A stretch of 64,000 nt of DNA from Cymbidium sinense (Eukaryota > Streptophyta > Magnoliopsida > Asparagales > Orchidaceae). The translations under genes and the position numbers were made by a program. The stretch covers positions 91,437,666-91,501,665 of the forward strand of contig CM038216.1 of the NCBI GenBank assembly GCA_021442155.1, in the 5' to 3' direction. The notes under the pieces are model-generated. The model was given only the letters and a program-made list of their open reading frames with translations. It made no database searches and was not told the DNA's origin. Below are positions 9,063-21,790 of this stretch, piece after piece (position 1 is the first letter of the stretch; each line of letters begins with the position of its first letter).

Positions 9063-12000
9063 AATTATAAACAAGCATAATTAGTTAGGTTGTGGCATAT
9101 TTATTAGTTTTGGGGGGTTTAGGAGGTTTTGTATTAGTTAGTTTAGTTGAGCCTAGTTTAGTTTTATGGGCCTGGGGTAGTTAGTATTAATAGTTTAGTT
9201 AGTCATTGTTATTATCTTTAATTAGGTTTAGGTAGTGGTTTTATTAATCAGGTTTAGTATATAGCTTGGCCTTTATTTATTTTAGCTCATTTCATTATTA
9301 TTAGTTATTTAGTTATTTATTTTATAATTTAGTCAGCTTAGCCATTAGTAGCCTATTTTTAGTATTATTCAGGCCTAGTTATTTACTGCTCCATTAGCCT
9401 ATTTCATTAATCATTACTAGTTATTTATTCTTAACTTAACATAGCCTATTTTTAGCCTTATCTAGTGTCACCAGGGCCTAGGCTCCGCCCATAGCCAGGC
9501 CTTCCTCAATCATTTCACTCTTTACTTCTGGCCTAGACAGGCCTTAGCCTGCTCTAGCTTATTATCACTATCATAGCTCAGTGGCCTAGCCAGATTCAGG
9601 CCTGTGGGCTAGGCTCTCATTTTAGCTGCCTGGGCCTGGCCATTTAATCTTAATTCCTAGCCATTACCAAGCCTATCAGTGGGCCTGGGCCTGGGCCATT
9701 GGTCAGTCTATTAGCCTTTAGCCTTTTCAGGCCTTTAGCCTAGCTACTAGTCTTAACCCGCCTAGCTATCATTTCATTAACCTTAATCAGTTAGTCAATC
9801 AACCTTTTGGCTGGCCATTCAGCTCAGTATTCACACAATCATTTTAACTAGTCTTTACTCTCAGGCCTATTAGCCTAGTTTAGCTTCCATTAATCATTGG
9901 CCTAGTCTTAGCCTGGCATCTTAGTCATTATTTTAGCCTTATTAGCCATTAGCTCAGCCAGGCCTGGGCCTAGCCTCCATTAGGCTCTGGGCCAGCTCTG
10001 TGTATTCAGTAGTCTTTTATTAGTCTTAGCCAGTCCAGTGGCTCAGGGCCTAGGGCCTACTTCTAATCTAGTCTTAGCCTTAGCCAGCTAGCCTACCCAG
10101 TCATTTACTAGCCTATCAGTCACTTAGTCTTTATCATTTATCTTTACACTGGTCATCTAGCTCACTAGGCTCATCTTTATCCTTAGCCTAGCCTAACTAG
10201 TGGTCATCAATCTGGCCTAGGCCTTTGGCCTTTGCCTTTAGTCAGATAGTCTACAGCTCAGTATCTCACTCAGCCTCAGTCTTATTTTATTCTTATCAGC
10301 CTTACCATTGTCTAGCCTAGTCACTTATAGCCTAATTTGGCCTTTTAGTCTAACTTATCATTTTAGCCAATCATTAATCATCTGTCATTATCATTACCAG
10401 CCTTAGCCCAGCCAGGCTCTCAGCCTGTGGCCCAGGCCCAGGCTAGAGCCTGGATCCTAATTAGCCATTAGCCTAGCCTTAGCATCACTATTTATAGTCA
10501 GCCTTTAACCATAGTCATTAGTCACTGCCTAGATCTAGGCTCATTAGTCTTTATTAGCCTATCATATCACTAGCCTAGCTCAATTTTACTAGCTCACCTC
10601 TCTTTAGATCATTTAGCCTTTAGCCTTTTAGCCTGCCTTAGTCACATATCAGATAGCCTTTAGCCTTAGCCTAGTTTTAGTCTTTAGTCCTATCTATAGC
10701 TCAGCCTGGGCCAAAGGTAGTTTAACTTAGCCTACTATCATATCCTCAATCATTAATTAGCCTAGCCTAATTTAGCGATCATCAGCTTTTAGCTTATAGT
10801 CAGTGGCCCAGGATAGGCCATGGTCTAGATTATTTAGTCTAGCCAGCCAGGCCTTAGCTTAATCAGTGGCTCAGTCAGTGTATTAGCCTTATACCCATCA
10901 GCCTTATTACTTTTTATCATTTAGCCCAGGGCCTTAGGCCTGTGCTATTAGTCAGTCATCCTAGCCTATTAATAGTCATTGTTTAGCCTAGTCATTTAGT
11001 CATTAATCATTCTAATATTAGCCTAGCCAGTCTTTAGCAGTTTAGCTAGTCTTAGCCTTTAGTCATTTAGTTGGCTAGCCTACTAGCCATTACTAAGCTT
11101 ACTCATTATCTAGCTAATCATTACTATTCATCTAGCCTTAATCTGTCACTAACCACTAGCCTTATCAGCCATGTTGGTCAGCCTAGTTCTAGGGCCCATT
11201 TATCAGAATAGCTCATAGTCATTAGCCTCAGACAGGCTGAGCTAGCATTGGCTTTAATCAGGCCATTGTGTCATATCATAGTCACCTTTCAGTGGTCAGG
11301 CCTAGCTCAGGGCTCCTTTCACTCAGTGGCCCAGCCTATTCAGGGCTAGCCCATTTAGGGCCTGAGCCTAACCCCTATCATTACTAGCCTAACTCATTAG
11401 CTCAACCCTATCAGTGGGCCCAGTGGCCTAGCCTGTGCCATTTAGCCAGTTTTACTAATTTCTTAGCCAGCTAGCCTCAGATCTAGCCTCATTAGCCTAC
11501 CTAATTAGCTTTGCCAGTTACCTAGTTTATTAATCACTAGTTTCATGATCTAGTTTAGCTCAGTCCATTTAGATTAGTCTTTATCACTAGTCAGCTTTAA
11601 TAGTGCCTATTATTTAGAAGCCTTAATCATTGTTTAATTTAGCTCATTATTTTAGCCTCCTAGCTTTATTTTTTAGTTTAAACAGCTAGCTCCTAGGGCC
11701 TGGCCTAGTCTCTTAGCTCATTAGCCTTAGTCAGCAGTGGCTCAGGGCCTTTAGCCTTAGTCTTATTAGTTTGTGGCCTAGGCTCAGTCTTCATAGCCTA
11801 GCCTTAGCTTCAGTGCTAGTCCTTAACCTGCTCATTTTAGCTTTATTATTACCTAGTCTTAATCATTTGGTTTTAGTTACTTCCTTACTTAGCCATTTAT
11901 CTTTAATTCATTAGCTCTTCTTTAGCTAGCTCCTTACTAGTCATTTAATCTAGTTTAGTTCAGCTTATCATTATCAGTGATCACTTTAGTCTTAGCTCAG

Positions 12001-13508
12001 TCATGGATAGCTCTCATTTAGCTCAGCTTTAGTCTTTAGCCTATTAGGCTCATTAGTCATCACTAGTTTAACTAGCCTAGCTTAGCTCATTATTACTAGT
12101 CTTAGCCATATCAGCCATTACTATTCATTTAGTCATTTAATCTAGCCTATCATCATTTATCTATTCCATTTAGTCATAAACTAGCTAGGGCCTTATTTGT
12201 AGCCTTATTTCAGTTTATCATAGTTCTTAGCCTTACTTTAGCTTAGCTCTTAGCAATTAGTCTTCAGCTTAAGCCTTAGCCTAGTCATTAGCAGTTTTAG
12301 TGTCACTCATATAATCTTTAATTAGCCTAGTTTGGCTAGCCTAGGCTTATTTAGCTTTAGCTATTAGTCTTATTTCTTACTAATTATATTTAGTCATTTA
12401 GTTTACTCCATTATTAGTCATTAGCTTATTGTGGCTTAGCCTAGCCTTTTACCAGTCAGGCCTTGGGCCTTTACATAGGCTGGGCTCATTAGCCTTTTGG
12501 GATTAGTCTATACTATCACCTTATCTATCAGCTCAGCTCTGCCTTTAGCATCAGACTATATTTAGCTTCATTAGCCTATTATACTAGCTATCATTTCATC
12601 ATTAGTCTTTTACTTAGCCTTTACTCATTTCATTGTTATTTAGCCTCATTTTATTATCAGCTCATTTCATGTCAGTCTTAGCCTATTAGTTTATCATTAT
12701 TAGCCCAGTGGCCTGTGGCTACTAGGCCTAGCCTAACTATCAGCCAGGCTCTGGGCCTTTAGCTCTTTATTTCAGTTTTATTAGCCTAGCTCAGCATCTT
12801 TAATCACCCATTACTCTTATTAGCCATCATTTAAGCCTAGGCCTTGTGTCTCATTAGACTATTAGCCTATTAGCCTATCATTTAGGTCTTACTAATTATC
12901 ATCTAAGCCTCTTAGTTTCATTATCATTTAGCCTTACTATTTCATTAATCTCCACTTTACCTATTTAATCTTAATCAAATTAATTCCATTTTTCTTAGTC
13001 TCATTACTTCAGCCTAGCCATTAGTTTAGGGCTATTAGTTTAGTCCTATATTATATTCATTTCATTAGTTCCTATCTTTAGCCATTACTCTCACTTTAAT
13101 TATTATTAATATTGTGCCTAGTTTCTTGGCCCAAGCTAGTTTTGATATCTATTACTATTTTAATTAGCCTAGTTCCTTTTTGGGCTCATCTTAGCCTAGC
13201 CTAGCTTAGCCTGGGCCAGTTTATTTCAGTTTAGTTTAGCCATTTAGTTTTGGTTTTACCAGAGTTAGTTTTAGTTTAGTTTAGTTTAATAATTTAGCCT
13301 TAATAGTCTTTTATTAGTATTATCATTACTAGGCTAGTTTTAGGTTTTATTAATCCTTAGTACTTATTTTTCTTAGTAATCCTTTTAGCCATTACTCAGG
13401 CTTAGTTTTATTACTATTAGCTAGGGCCTAATTCAGTTTGTGGGTTTAGGTCTGTGGTCAATTTATTACTTTAGTTGTTAATTTAGTTAGCCTTTAGTTT
13501 TTAGTCAG
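9063..13508. repeat. C-rich transition derivative of the telomere array, block 1
   Basis: Words such as GCCTAG, GGCTCAG, GGCCTAGG, TCATTAG and CTTTAG dominate on +. They fit a YYYAGGG/YYYAG pattern, the telomere heptamer TTTAGGG with many T-to-C substitutions. Both margins (9063-9480 and about 13200-13508) are T-rich (TTTAGTTAG), while the middle is C-rich. CG is almost absent although C and G are abundant, and CTAG palindromes are very frequent. No open frame of note and no gene or RNA signature were seen. Confidence 0.75.
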
Positions 13509-13815
13509 TTTATTAGTTAGTTTCTCAAAAGATTTTAAAGCATTTTATAGTGATTATTTAAGCCTTAGCTTAAGCCAAAATCTTATCATACCAAATGCAG
13601 AATCACCAGGAGAAAGAGGAGCACACCAATTAAAAGCAATAACGCCAAGAAAACTTTTATCTTTTAACCACATATTTTGGAAAATTTTTAAAGCCATTAT
13701 AATTATGAACAACATCCTTAATAGAAATCAAAAGAGGAGCATGAGCTGAGAGTGTTTTACTAAGGTGCCCAATCAGTTAATGGTCAACCATTTAACCAAT
13801 TAATACTAAATAAGG
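13509..13815 (-). mobile_element. Isolated LINE fragment (endonuclease C-terminus)
   Basis: About 300 bp inside the C-rich array match 8810-9060 and 29320-29605. On - they read SAHAPLLISIKDVV, then after a frameshift NMWLKDKSFLGVIAFNWCAP and GDSAFGMIRFWLKL, the end of the LINE endonuclease plus linker. Its 5' flank is AAATAAGGCACAATTAG, also seen at the edge of LINE copies 1 and 2. All three therefore share one 5' truncation point and were spread by duplication of the array rather than by separate insertions. The RT side is lost at about 13509. Confidence 0.85.
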
Positions 13816-16800
13816 CACAATTAGTTTGATAGTTTATGTTTATTAGTTTATTTTATTTTAGACTATTTGGGGTTTAGTTTTAGTTAATTTTATTTTAGTT
13901 TGGTTTAGTTTAGTTTCTTTATTTTACTTTAGCTTTTAGGTTTGGGGGTTTGTTTTAGTTTAGTTTAGTTATCTTTAGTTAGTTAGTTTAGTTTGCTTAA
14001 TTATTAGTTTATTAATTTAGTTATTAGTCCAAGTTAGTTTTAACTTTAGCTCTTTTAGCCTAATCAAGTTTTATCCGCCTTAGCCTCTATTTGGGTTATT
14101 TTAGCCTTATTAGTCTTTAGCCTTATTTAGTTTCTTCCTAGTCTTTACTTTTCAGCCTAGTCTTTTAGTTAGGGCCATTCAGTAGGCCTACTAATCATTA
14201 CTTAGCTAGGGCTTTATTTACTCATTAATACTCATTTAGCCTAGCTCATTTATCATTATTTTCTAGCTTAGTGCAGTCTTTATCTTTTAGCTCATTATTC
14301 TTATTTAGCCTTTATTCACCTAGGTCTTTAATTAGCCTTTCCATGCTTTAACTATTACTATCACCATTAATCATTTAACTTACTATCAGCCTGTATCTAG
14401 GCCTAGCTCAGGAGGCCCAGTGGTCAGTCCAGCCAGATCAGCCTTAGCTCAGGGCTCCAACCTAGCTAGCCTAGCTCAGGCCTAGTAGCTCATTACCATT
14501 ATCTCATTATCATTTATCTAGCCTATCTGGCTCAGGGGCCTCACTCCAGTTGTCAGCCTAATATCTTAGCCTATCTCATTCCTTAGCCTAGTAATTAGCT
14601 CAGCCTTAGCTCATTACTTCTAACTATTACTTAGGGCTCATAGCTAATCATTTAGCCCAGCCAGGGCAGCCTAGCCAGCTCATTAGTCATTCTAGCTCAG
14701 TCTTACTAGTCCTTTAGCTCAGCCTAATCATCAGCAGTCTTACTAGTCTTAATCAGGCAGCTCACTATCAGTCTTGGCTGGGCCTACTCAGTGCCCAGGG
14801 CTCAGCCTTATCATCTTAGCCCAGGGCCTAGCTATCATAGTCATTAGCCTATTTATTCATTAGCTCACTAGCCTTAGCTTAATTAGTTTAGCTTTAGTCA
14901 TTAGCTCTATCATTATTCTATTTTATCCTTCAGCTTAGCCAGCTCAGGGCCTAGCCTAGCTTAGCTAGCCTTAGCCTATTTTAGCTCAGTCAGCCTTATC
15001 TATGGTCTTTACCTAGCCTACCCTTTAGCCTAGGTCTAGGCCTAGCCTACTCACCTCATTGGGCCTAGCTCATTGGCCAGTCACTAGTCACCAGTCAGTT
15101 TAGCCTAGTCTAGCCATTACTAGTCAGTCTTTAACTATCCCAGTCTTAATTTTACTATAGTCCATCAGCCTAAGCCTTATCAGCCTAGCTCTTTAGCTAG
15201 CTTCTACTCTCTAGCTCATTTAGTCAAAGCCTTTTGGCTCTGGGCCATCTAGGCCAGGCCTAGCTAGTCTTAGCTCAGCTTGGGCTCCTAGTGTATTCAG
15301 CCTTAGCTCTAGCCCAGCAGATCTATCTATTAGTCATTATCTCCACTCTATCTTTTATCATTTATCTTATCTTTGTTAATCCACTACTCTAGTTCCTATC
15401 TATTATATTTTAGCTCTTATATCACTTTAATCACTTAATCATTATTATCATTACTGATCTGCCTAGCCTGGTCCTAGCTCTTACTATTGGGCTCAGTTTG
15501 GCCTAGTTCTTACTCCTTAGCCTATTTTTGGTCCTTTACTTTTATATTACTCTTCAGTTTATCAGCTCATTTACTTAAGCTTCTTTATTAGCCTTACTCC
15601 ATTAGTCATTAGCCTCCTTATTAGTTAGTCTTATTTAATTTAATTTATTTGCTTAATCACTAGCTTATTTTAGTTAGTCTAGTTTTAGTTATTATTAGCT
15701 AGCTTAATTATTTCACTTACCTTTATTGCATACCTTTATCCATTAGCCTAGTTTATTTTATCTTATATTACTAGTCTTATTAGCCTATTTAATCATTTGT
15801 GCCTAGGGCTCAGGCTCAGCCTAGCTCATTATCATTCTATTAGTCTTAATCACAGTTTCTTAAATTAGCTTTATCACCTTGGGCCTATCACTTGTTGGTG
15901 ATCAGTGATCATCAGCCCATTAGCCTAGGGCCTCAGCTATTATTTAGTCAATGAGCCTCCTGCCACCTGGGCCTACTAGCCATTAGCCTGGGCTCTATTG
16001 GGCCTCCAGCTCAGGCTCAGCCTTTTATCAGCTCATTAGTTAGTATCTTTAGCTAACATCTTTAGTCATTAGCCCCAGGTCTTGGTCTAGCCTTAGCTTA
16101 TCTTTATATCATTATCAGCAGCTATGTTTTATATCATTTAGCCTCCAGTTTTACTAGTCTTAGCATTGTCTACTCATTATCACTAGCCTAGTCATGGTCT
16201 AGTTTAGCCTTAATGCCTTTAGTGATCAGTAGTTGTCAGTTTAGCTAGTTATCAGTCTTTACTTAGTAGTTATTCATTAGCCTCTACTTTAACATTTTAG
16301 TCATTAGTTTAGTTATTGGCCATTACTAGCTTTAGTTTTAGCTCTATTAGCTCATCATCTTAGCCTTTATCTTTTAGCTCATTATTTTATTTTAGCCTTT
16401 AGCCTTTAGGCTCATCAGTTTGTGTCCTAGCCTTTATCTTTATAGCCTAGGTCATTATTAGCTTTACTTAGTTAGTCTTTAATTAACCATTAGCCTAGTC
16501 CTCATTAGTCTAGCTTTTTTCTTTATTCCACTTAGTCTAGTTTGGCCTTTATTACCATTTAGCTAATTTAGTTTAGCCTACAAATTTACTCATTTAGTCT
16601 TAGCCTACTTTAGCCTAGGGCCTGGGCCTAGCTCAGTTTCCTCATTTAGCTAATAGTCAGCCTTTTAGCTATCTCCAGTGTCAGCTCAGCTCAGCCTAGC
16701 CTCATTAGCCTGTTATCATTTCAGTCCAGCTAGCCAGCCTCCTGGGGGCCTAGCTCAGCTCATGCCTGCTTCACTCAGCTTTAGCCCAGCCATCACTTTA

Positions 16801-19800
16801 CATCTAGTCTTTACCTGTATTCCAGTCATTATCACTATCAGACATTCATCTATTAGCCTAACCTTAGCCTAGCTTAATCATTAGTCTTACTAATAGCCTA
16901 GCTTATTAGCCTCATTAGTCAGCCTATTCTCATTATCAGTCATAACCTCATTAGCTCCTTAGCCTTAGCCTAGCTTAGCCATAGGCTTAGCTCATTACTC
17001 CATCTTAGGATCAGCTCAGCCTCAGCCTAGGCCTGCTTCATTTGGCCACCATCTATCATCTAGACTCAGGCCTGTGGCCCAGGCCCAGGGCTCAAGCCCA
17101 TTTCTCATTAACTTTAGCCTAGCTATTAGTCACAGCCAGCATGGCTTAAGCCTAGCTCAGCCTAGCCAGGCTATAGCTTGTCCAGGCTCAGGATAGCTTC
17201 AGCTCAGTATCAGGCCTCATTTTATCTAGCTTTCATCACCTTATCACTTTGTCATTAGCTCTACTTTAAGTCTTTAGCCTTATCATTAGCTCCAGTCTTG
17301 GCCTAGTCTTTAATCCATCATTAGCCTAGCTCTAGCCATTAGCCAGCCTTAAATTTTAGTCATCTAGCTCTTACTAGCCATTAGCCTAGCCTTAGCCTCC
17401 AAGCTTCAGCCTGTGGCCTAAGTCCCGTGGTCCTCAGGCTCAGGCTCAGCAGCTGCCCATTAATCTACCATTAGCTTAGCCTTTAAACTTAGCTATCATT
17501 ATCTAGCCTTAGCTCAGATCTTCAGGGCCTATCATTATTTATCTATCTTTAGCCATTAGCTAGTTATCATTAGCCTATTCTCAGCCTCAGGCCTGGCTGG
17601 GCTAGTCTAATCATTAGCCTTGTGGCTCAGCCTGGAGCCTAGGGCTCAGGGCTCAGCTCTTTAGCCTAACTGGCTCATTAGTTTTATCAGCCATTTAATC
17701 AGCCTTTAGCCTATTAGCCTAGCCTTTAGCCTGGCTCAGAGGCTCAGGCCTTAGCCTATTTCATTAATCCAGGGCTCATGCTCAGGCTCTTAGCCTTTTC
17801 ATTAGCTTACTCTAGCCTAGCTCATTACTAGCCCATGATCTGCCTCCTTAGCTTATCAGTCCGTCTGCCAGAGCTCAGCTTAGCCTATCTTAATCATCTA
17901 GCAACCTAATCACTCATTATCAGTGGCCTAGTATTCAGCCTTTATCTTAGCCAGCCCAGCCTTTAGTCTTTAGCCTTAGCTCACTATTCATTTAGTCATT
18001 AGTCATAGCTATATTTAGCCATCTGTCTAGCCTGCCATTCAATTAGTCAGCTGCTCATGTTTCAGTCTTGTGGCCTAGGTAGATCTTGGCTAAGCCTAAG
18101 CCTAAGCCTAACCTTTAATCAGCTCATGCCATTTTAGCTCTTTATCAGGGCTCAGCTTGGCCTCAAGCCTCAGGGCCTATAGCCCAGTTTAGCTATTAGC
18201 CTAGCAAGCCTAGCTCAGGTCATCTAACCCAGGCCTTAGCCTTTAAGCTTCAAGATTCAGCTCAGCCTCCAGCATTAATCCTTTAACTTAATCAGTTTAG
18301 TTACTAGCCTAGCCTTCCTTATCAGCCTAGGGCTCAGCCTAGCCATTTCAGCCTAAGCCTTACTAATCAGATAGCCTGGGCCTTTGCCATCTAACTCCAT
18401 TAATAGTCATCAGTTATGGGCCTACTTAGCTAGCCATTAACTAATCACCTATCATTAACCTACTAAGCCCATTAGCCTACTATTTGTGTCACCAAATTTC
18501 ATTTTAAATTGCTAGCTATTAGCCTAGGCTTGTGGCTCAGTCTAGTGCCACACCCAGTCACTGTCACTAGTGCAACTCATTTTAGCTTTGTCATTACTCT
18601 AATCACTAGCCTATTATAGTCTTCATTTTAGCCTCAGCTCCAAGCCTAGTGGTCCAGTTAGTTGGCCTTAGCTTTACTATGAGCCTGTATAGCCTTACTA
18701 GCTAGTTGGGCCTTATCACTTAGTAGCCAGATCTTAAGTATCAGTTTAGCCTCTTTGGGCCATCTAACTATTAGTCTTTGGGCTTAGTTATAGCTTATTG
18801 GTCCAATCATTAGTCTTAGTTTTAATCAGTTTGTGGCCTAGGCTAGTTTTTAATATTAACCTTTACTATCCACTAACTTTATTACTATTAGCTCTATCTT
18901 TATCATCATTACTAATCATCCAACCCTCATTTATCTAGCTCATTAGCCTTGTGACTGCCTAGCTTCAGCATCTGGCTCTAGGCTCTATTTTATCACATCT
19001 AGCTAGCTAGCCTAGCCTATCAGCTCAGCTCAGGCTCTAGCTCTAGTCATTTTAGCCTCTGGCCCAGTGGACCTCAGCCTATCTTTAGGCCTTGTGTGTC
19101 ATTAGCTCCACTAACTCATTAGCTCATGGCCCATCTTTATTCTTTGCTTTTAGCCTTAGCCTTGTATTCAGGGCCCAGCTCAGGGCCTAAGCCTAGCCTA
19201 GCTTAGCCATTAGCACTCTTGGGCCTTAGCCTGATCACTTCAGCCCAGGGCCTAGCTCAGTGGCCTGGCCTAGTCCTCTAGCTATTTTATATCATTTACT
19301 CTAATCACCATCATTATCAGTCTTAGCCTAGCCAACCTCTCAGCCAGGGCCAGCTCAGTGGCCTGTGGGCCCATGGCTCAGTGGCCTGTATTCAGGATCT
19401 TATCTTTAGCTCAGGTCCGGGCCAGTCTTAGCCTAAGCCTAGCCTGGGCTTAGCTCATTAGCTGTGCCAGCTCATTCATTTTAGCTAACCTAGCCTAGCT
19501 CTTAGCTATCATTTAGCCTAGCTAGCCTAACTAGCTCAGTGGTCCCAGCTGCCAGCCTAGGCCTGTTTAGCCTTAGCTTAGCTTTCATTCATTATCATTG
19601 CTCAGGCTCATCTTATCTTTACTATTTACTTCATCTAGTCTTTATCACTAGCTAATCTTTAGCTAGCACCATTACTATCATAGCCTGTGGCCTAGCCAGC
19701 CAGCCACACATATCTTTAAGCCTAGGGCCTAGCCTAGCTAATCTTAACCTAGGGCAGTGCCTGTGTCCGCCACTCAGGGCCTAGCTTGATCAGGGCCTGG

Positions 19801-21790
19801 GGCAGGATCTGGGCCAGGTCCTAGCCCAAGCAATCAGTCTTTAGCCTAGTCTTATCATTAGCCTATGCCCAGATCTTACTAGCCCATTTAGCCTCAGTCC
19901 CAAGCCTTATGTACATCACTTAGCTGGTCAGCTATCAGCCTGTGGCTCAGGGCCCAGGGCTCACCTCTATCAGTCTGTCATTATCATTTAGCCTAGCTTC
20001 AGATAAGCCCAGCCTAGCCAGGCTCATCTTAGCTACTCCAGCCTATACCATTAGCCCATTGCCAGCTTAGCCAGCCTAGGGCCCAGCTCAGATCTTTATC
20101 TAGTCCTTTACTAGCCTTCACCTAGTCTGGCCTTTTATCAGCCTATTAGATCAGTGGCCTTCCGGGCCATACTATCATTAGTCAGTCATTCTCATTTAGT
20201 TTATTACTAGCTAATAGTTTTAGCTCATTTAGCCTAATTAGCTCACTCTACTTATCAGTTAGCTTTAGCTTAGTTTAGCTCTTATCTAGTCACTCATTTA
20301 ATAGTTAGCCTAGCCTCTCTATTTAGCCTAGCTCTAGTTTTATCAATCAGTCTTAGCTCAGCTACTAGTTAATAGTCTTTGTCAGTTAACTTTAATTAGT
20401 CATTTTATCACCCTACTCTTAATCTAGCTAATTTAGCTAGCCTAGCTTACAGTTTAGTCAGTTGGCCTAGTCTAGCTTATCTTAGTTTTCATTTCATCAG
20501 CCCAGTTTCTTGTCTACTATTGTGCCTAATTTTAGCTTATTTTATCTTAATCTATCTAATCAGTCAGGCCCATTGCTTTCAGTATTGTTAGCTCTTATTC
20601 TATTAGCCTAGGTCTGTGGCTTGTTAGGGCCTAGCCAGTCCAAAGCTTAGAGTTTTATTAGTTAGCTAGCTCTAGCCTAGTCTCCATTAATTAGCCCAAT
20701 CAGTCATTAAGCTCATTTTATCATTAGCTTAGCTTTATTAATATTAGTCAGCCAATATCATAGCCTAGTTTATAGTTAATAGTCATTATTATCAGTCATT
20801 TATATTACTTTAAAGGCCTTTAGTCACTATCAGGCCCAGGGCCGCTCAGGCCTAGTCTACTCAGTTTAGTGCCCAGCTCTATAGCTCACTGGCCTAGTCA
20901 GGCCTAATCCCATTTATTTTAGGCTCATTAGCCTAGCTTTTATCCTTAGGCTTTATTTAGGCTAGTCATTGGCCCAGCCATTACTGCCATTTGTGTCAAA
21001 GCTGGTCAGGCTCAGCCTGGGGCCCAGCTCAGCCTAGCTTTCCACTATCTAGTCAGCTTCAAGCCTAGGGCCTAGGGCTCAGCCCCAGCCAAGAGCCTCA
21101 GCTCTATAGCCACTTTTAGCCTTTAACGTGGCCTAGGGCCACGCCTAGCCAAGAATCAGGCTCTAGGCTCCTACCAGCCAGCTACTTAAGCCCTTGGGCC
21201 TAGCCAGCCCTAGTCCCAAGCTCCTATTTCACTAAGCCACTAGCTCAGCCTGCTCATGGCCGCCTTACGCTTAGTCTTTCAGGCCTAGTCTAACTATCAG
21301 CCTTAGCTTCATTAAGCTCCAGTGTTCTTTCTTCAGCCTCAGCTTACTAGTCAGCTGGCTAGGCCTAGTGGCCTCAGCCATTTGCTGTCAGCCTAAGCCT
21401 AGGCCTGCTCCATTAATAATTAACCTATCAGCTATCTAGGGCCTAGCCTCTTAGTCAGCCTAGGGCCTCTGGGCCCCATCTCAGCCTAGTCATTTAGCCT
21501 GTCAGCTTGCCTCAGCCTGCCAGCTCTGTGCTGTATTGTGGCCTTAGCCCAGTAACCTGCTGGCCCATCCTGGTATCAGCCCAGGGCTCAGGCTGTGAGC
21601 CCAGCTTGGGCCCAGTGGCCTGTGGCCTAGGCCTTGAAAGCCCAGTTTCCTGGCCTGGGGCTCAGGCTCCAGTGGCCCAGAGGCTCAGTGGCTCAGTGGC
21701 CAATTCGTTTCTTTTTCAGGAGTCATTAGCCTTATCTTTTCCATCTTTTGAGTTTATCTTCTTTATTGCAAGATTAATCTTTATCTTACT
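13816..21790. repeat. C-rich transition derivative of the telomere array, block 2
   Basis: Same make-up as 9063-13508. The left margin, about 13816-14050, is T-rich. The core carries GGGCCTAGG, GGCTCAGG, TAGCCTAGCC and TTAGTCATTAG words, with T-richer islands around 15560-15760 and 20200-20820. Clear heptamer register remains in places, for example CCTAGGG-type units near 21063-21085. Open frames at 16678-16872 and 21507-21812 translate the repeat and are not genes. TAG is dense on + and CTA on -. Nothing else is recognisable over these 8 kb. Confidence 0.75.

Noticed and set aside
9063..21790. CRISPR-like or satellite array with regular spacers
   Set aside because: No fixed-length direct repeat with unique spacers; units vary continuously around a degenerate heptamer or pentamer.
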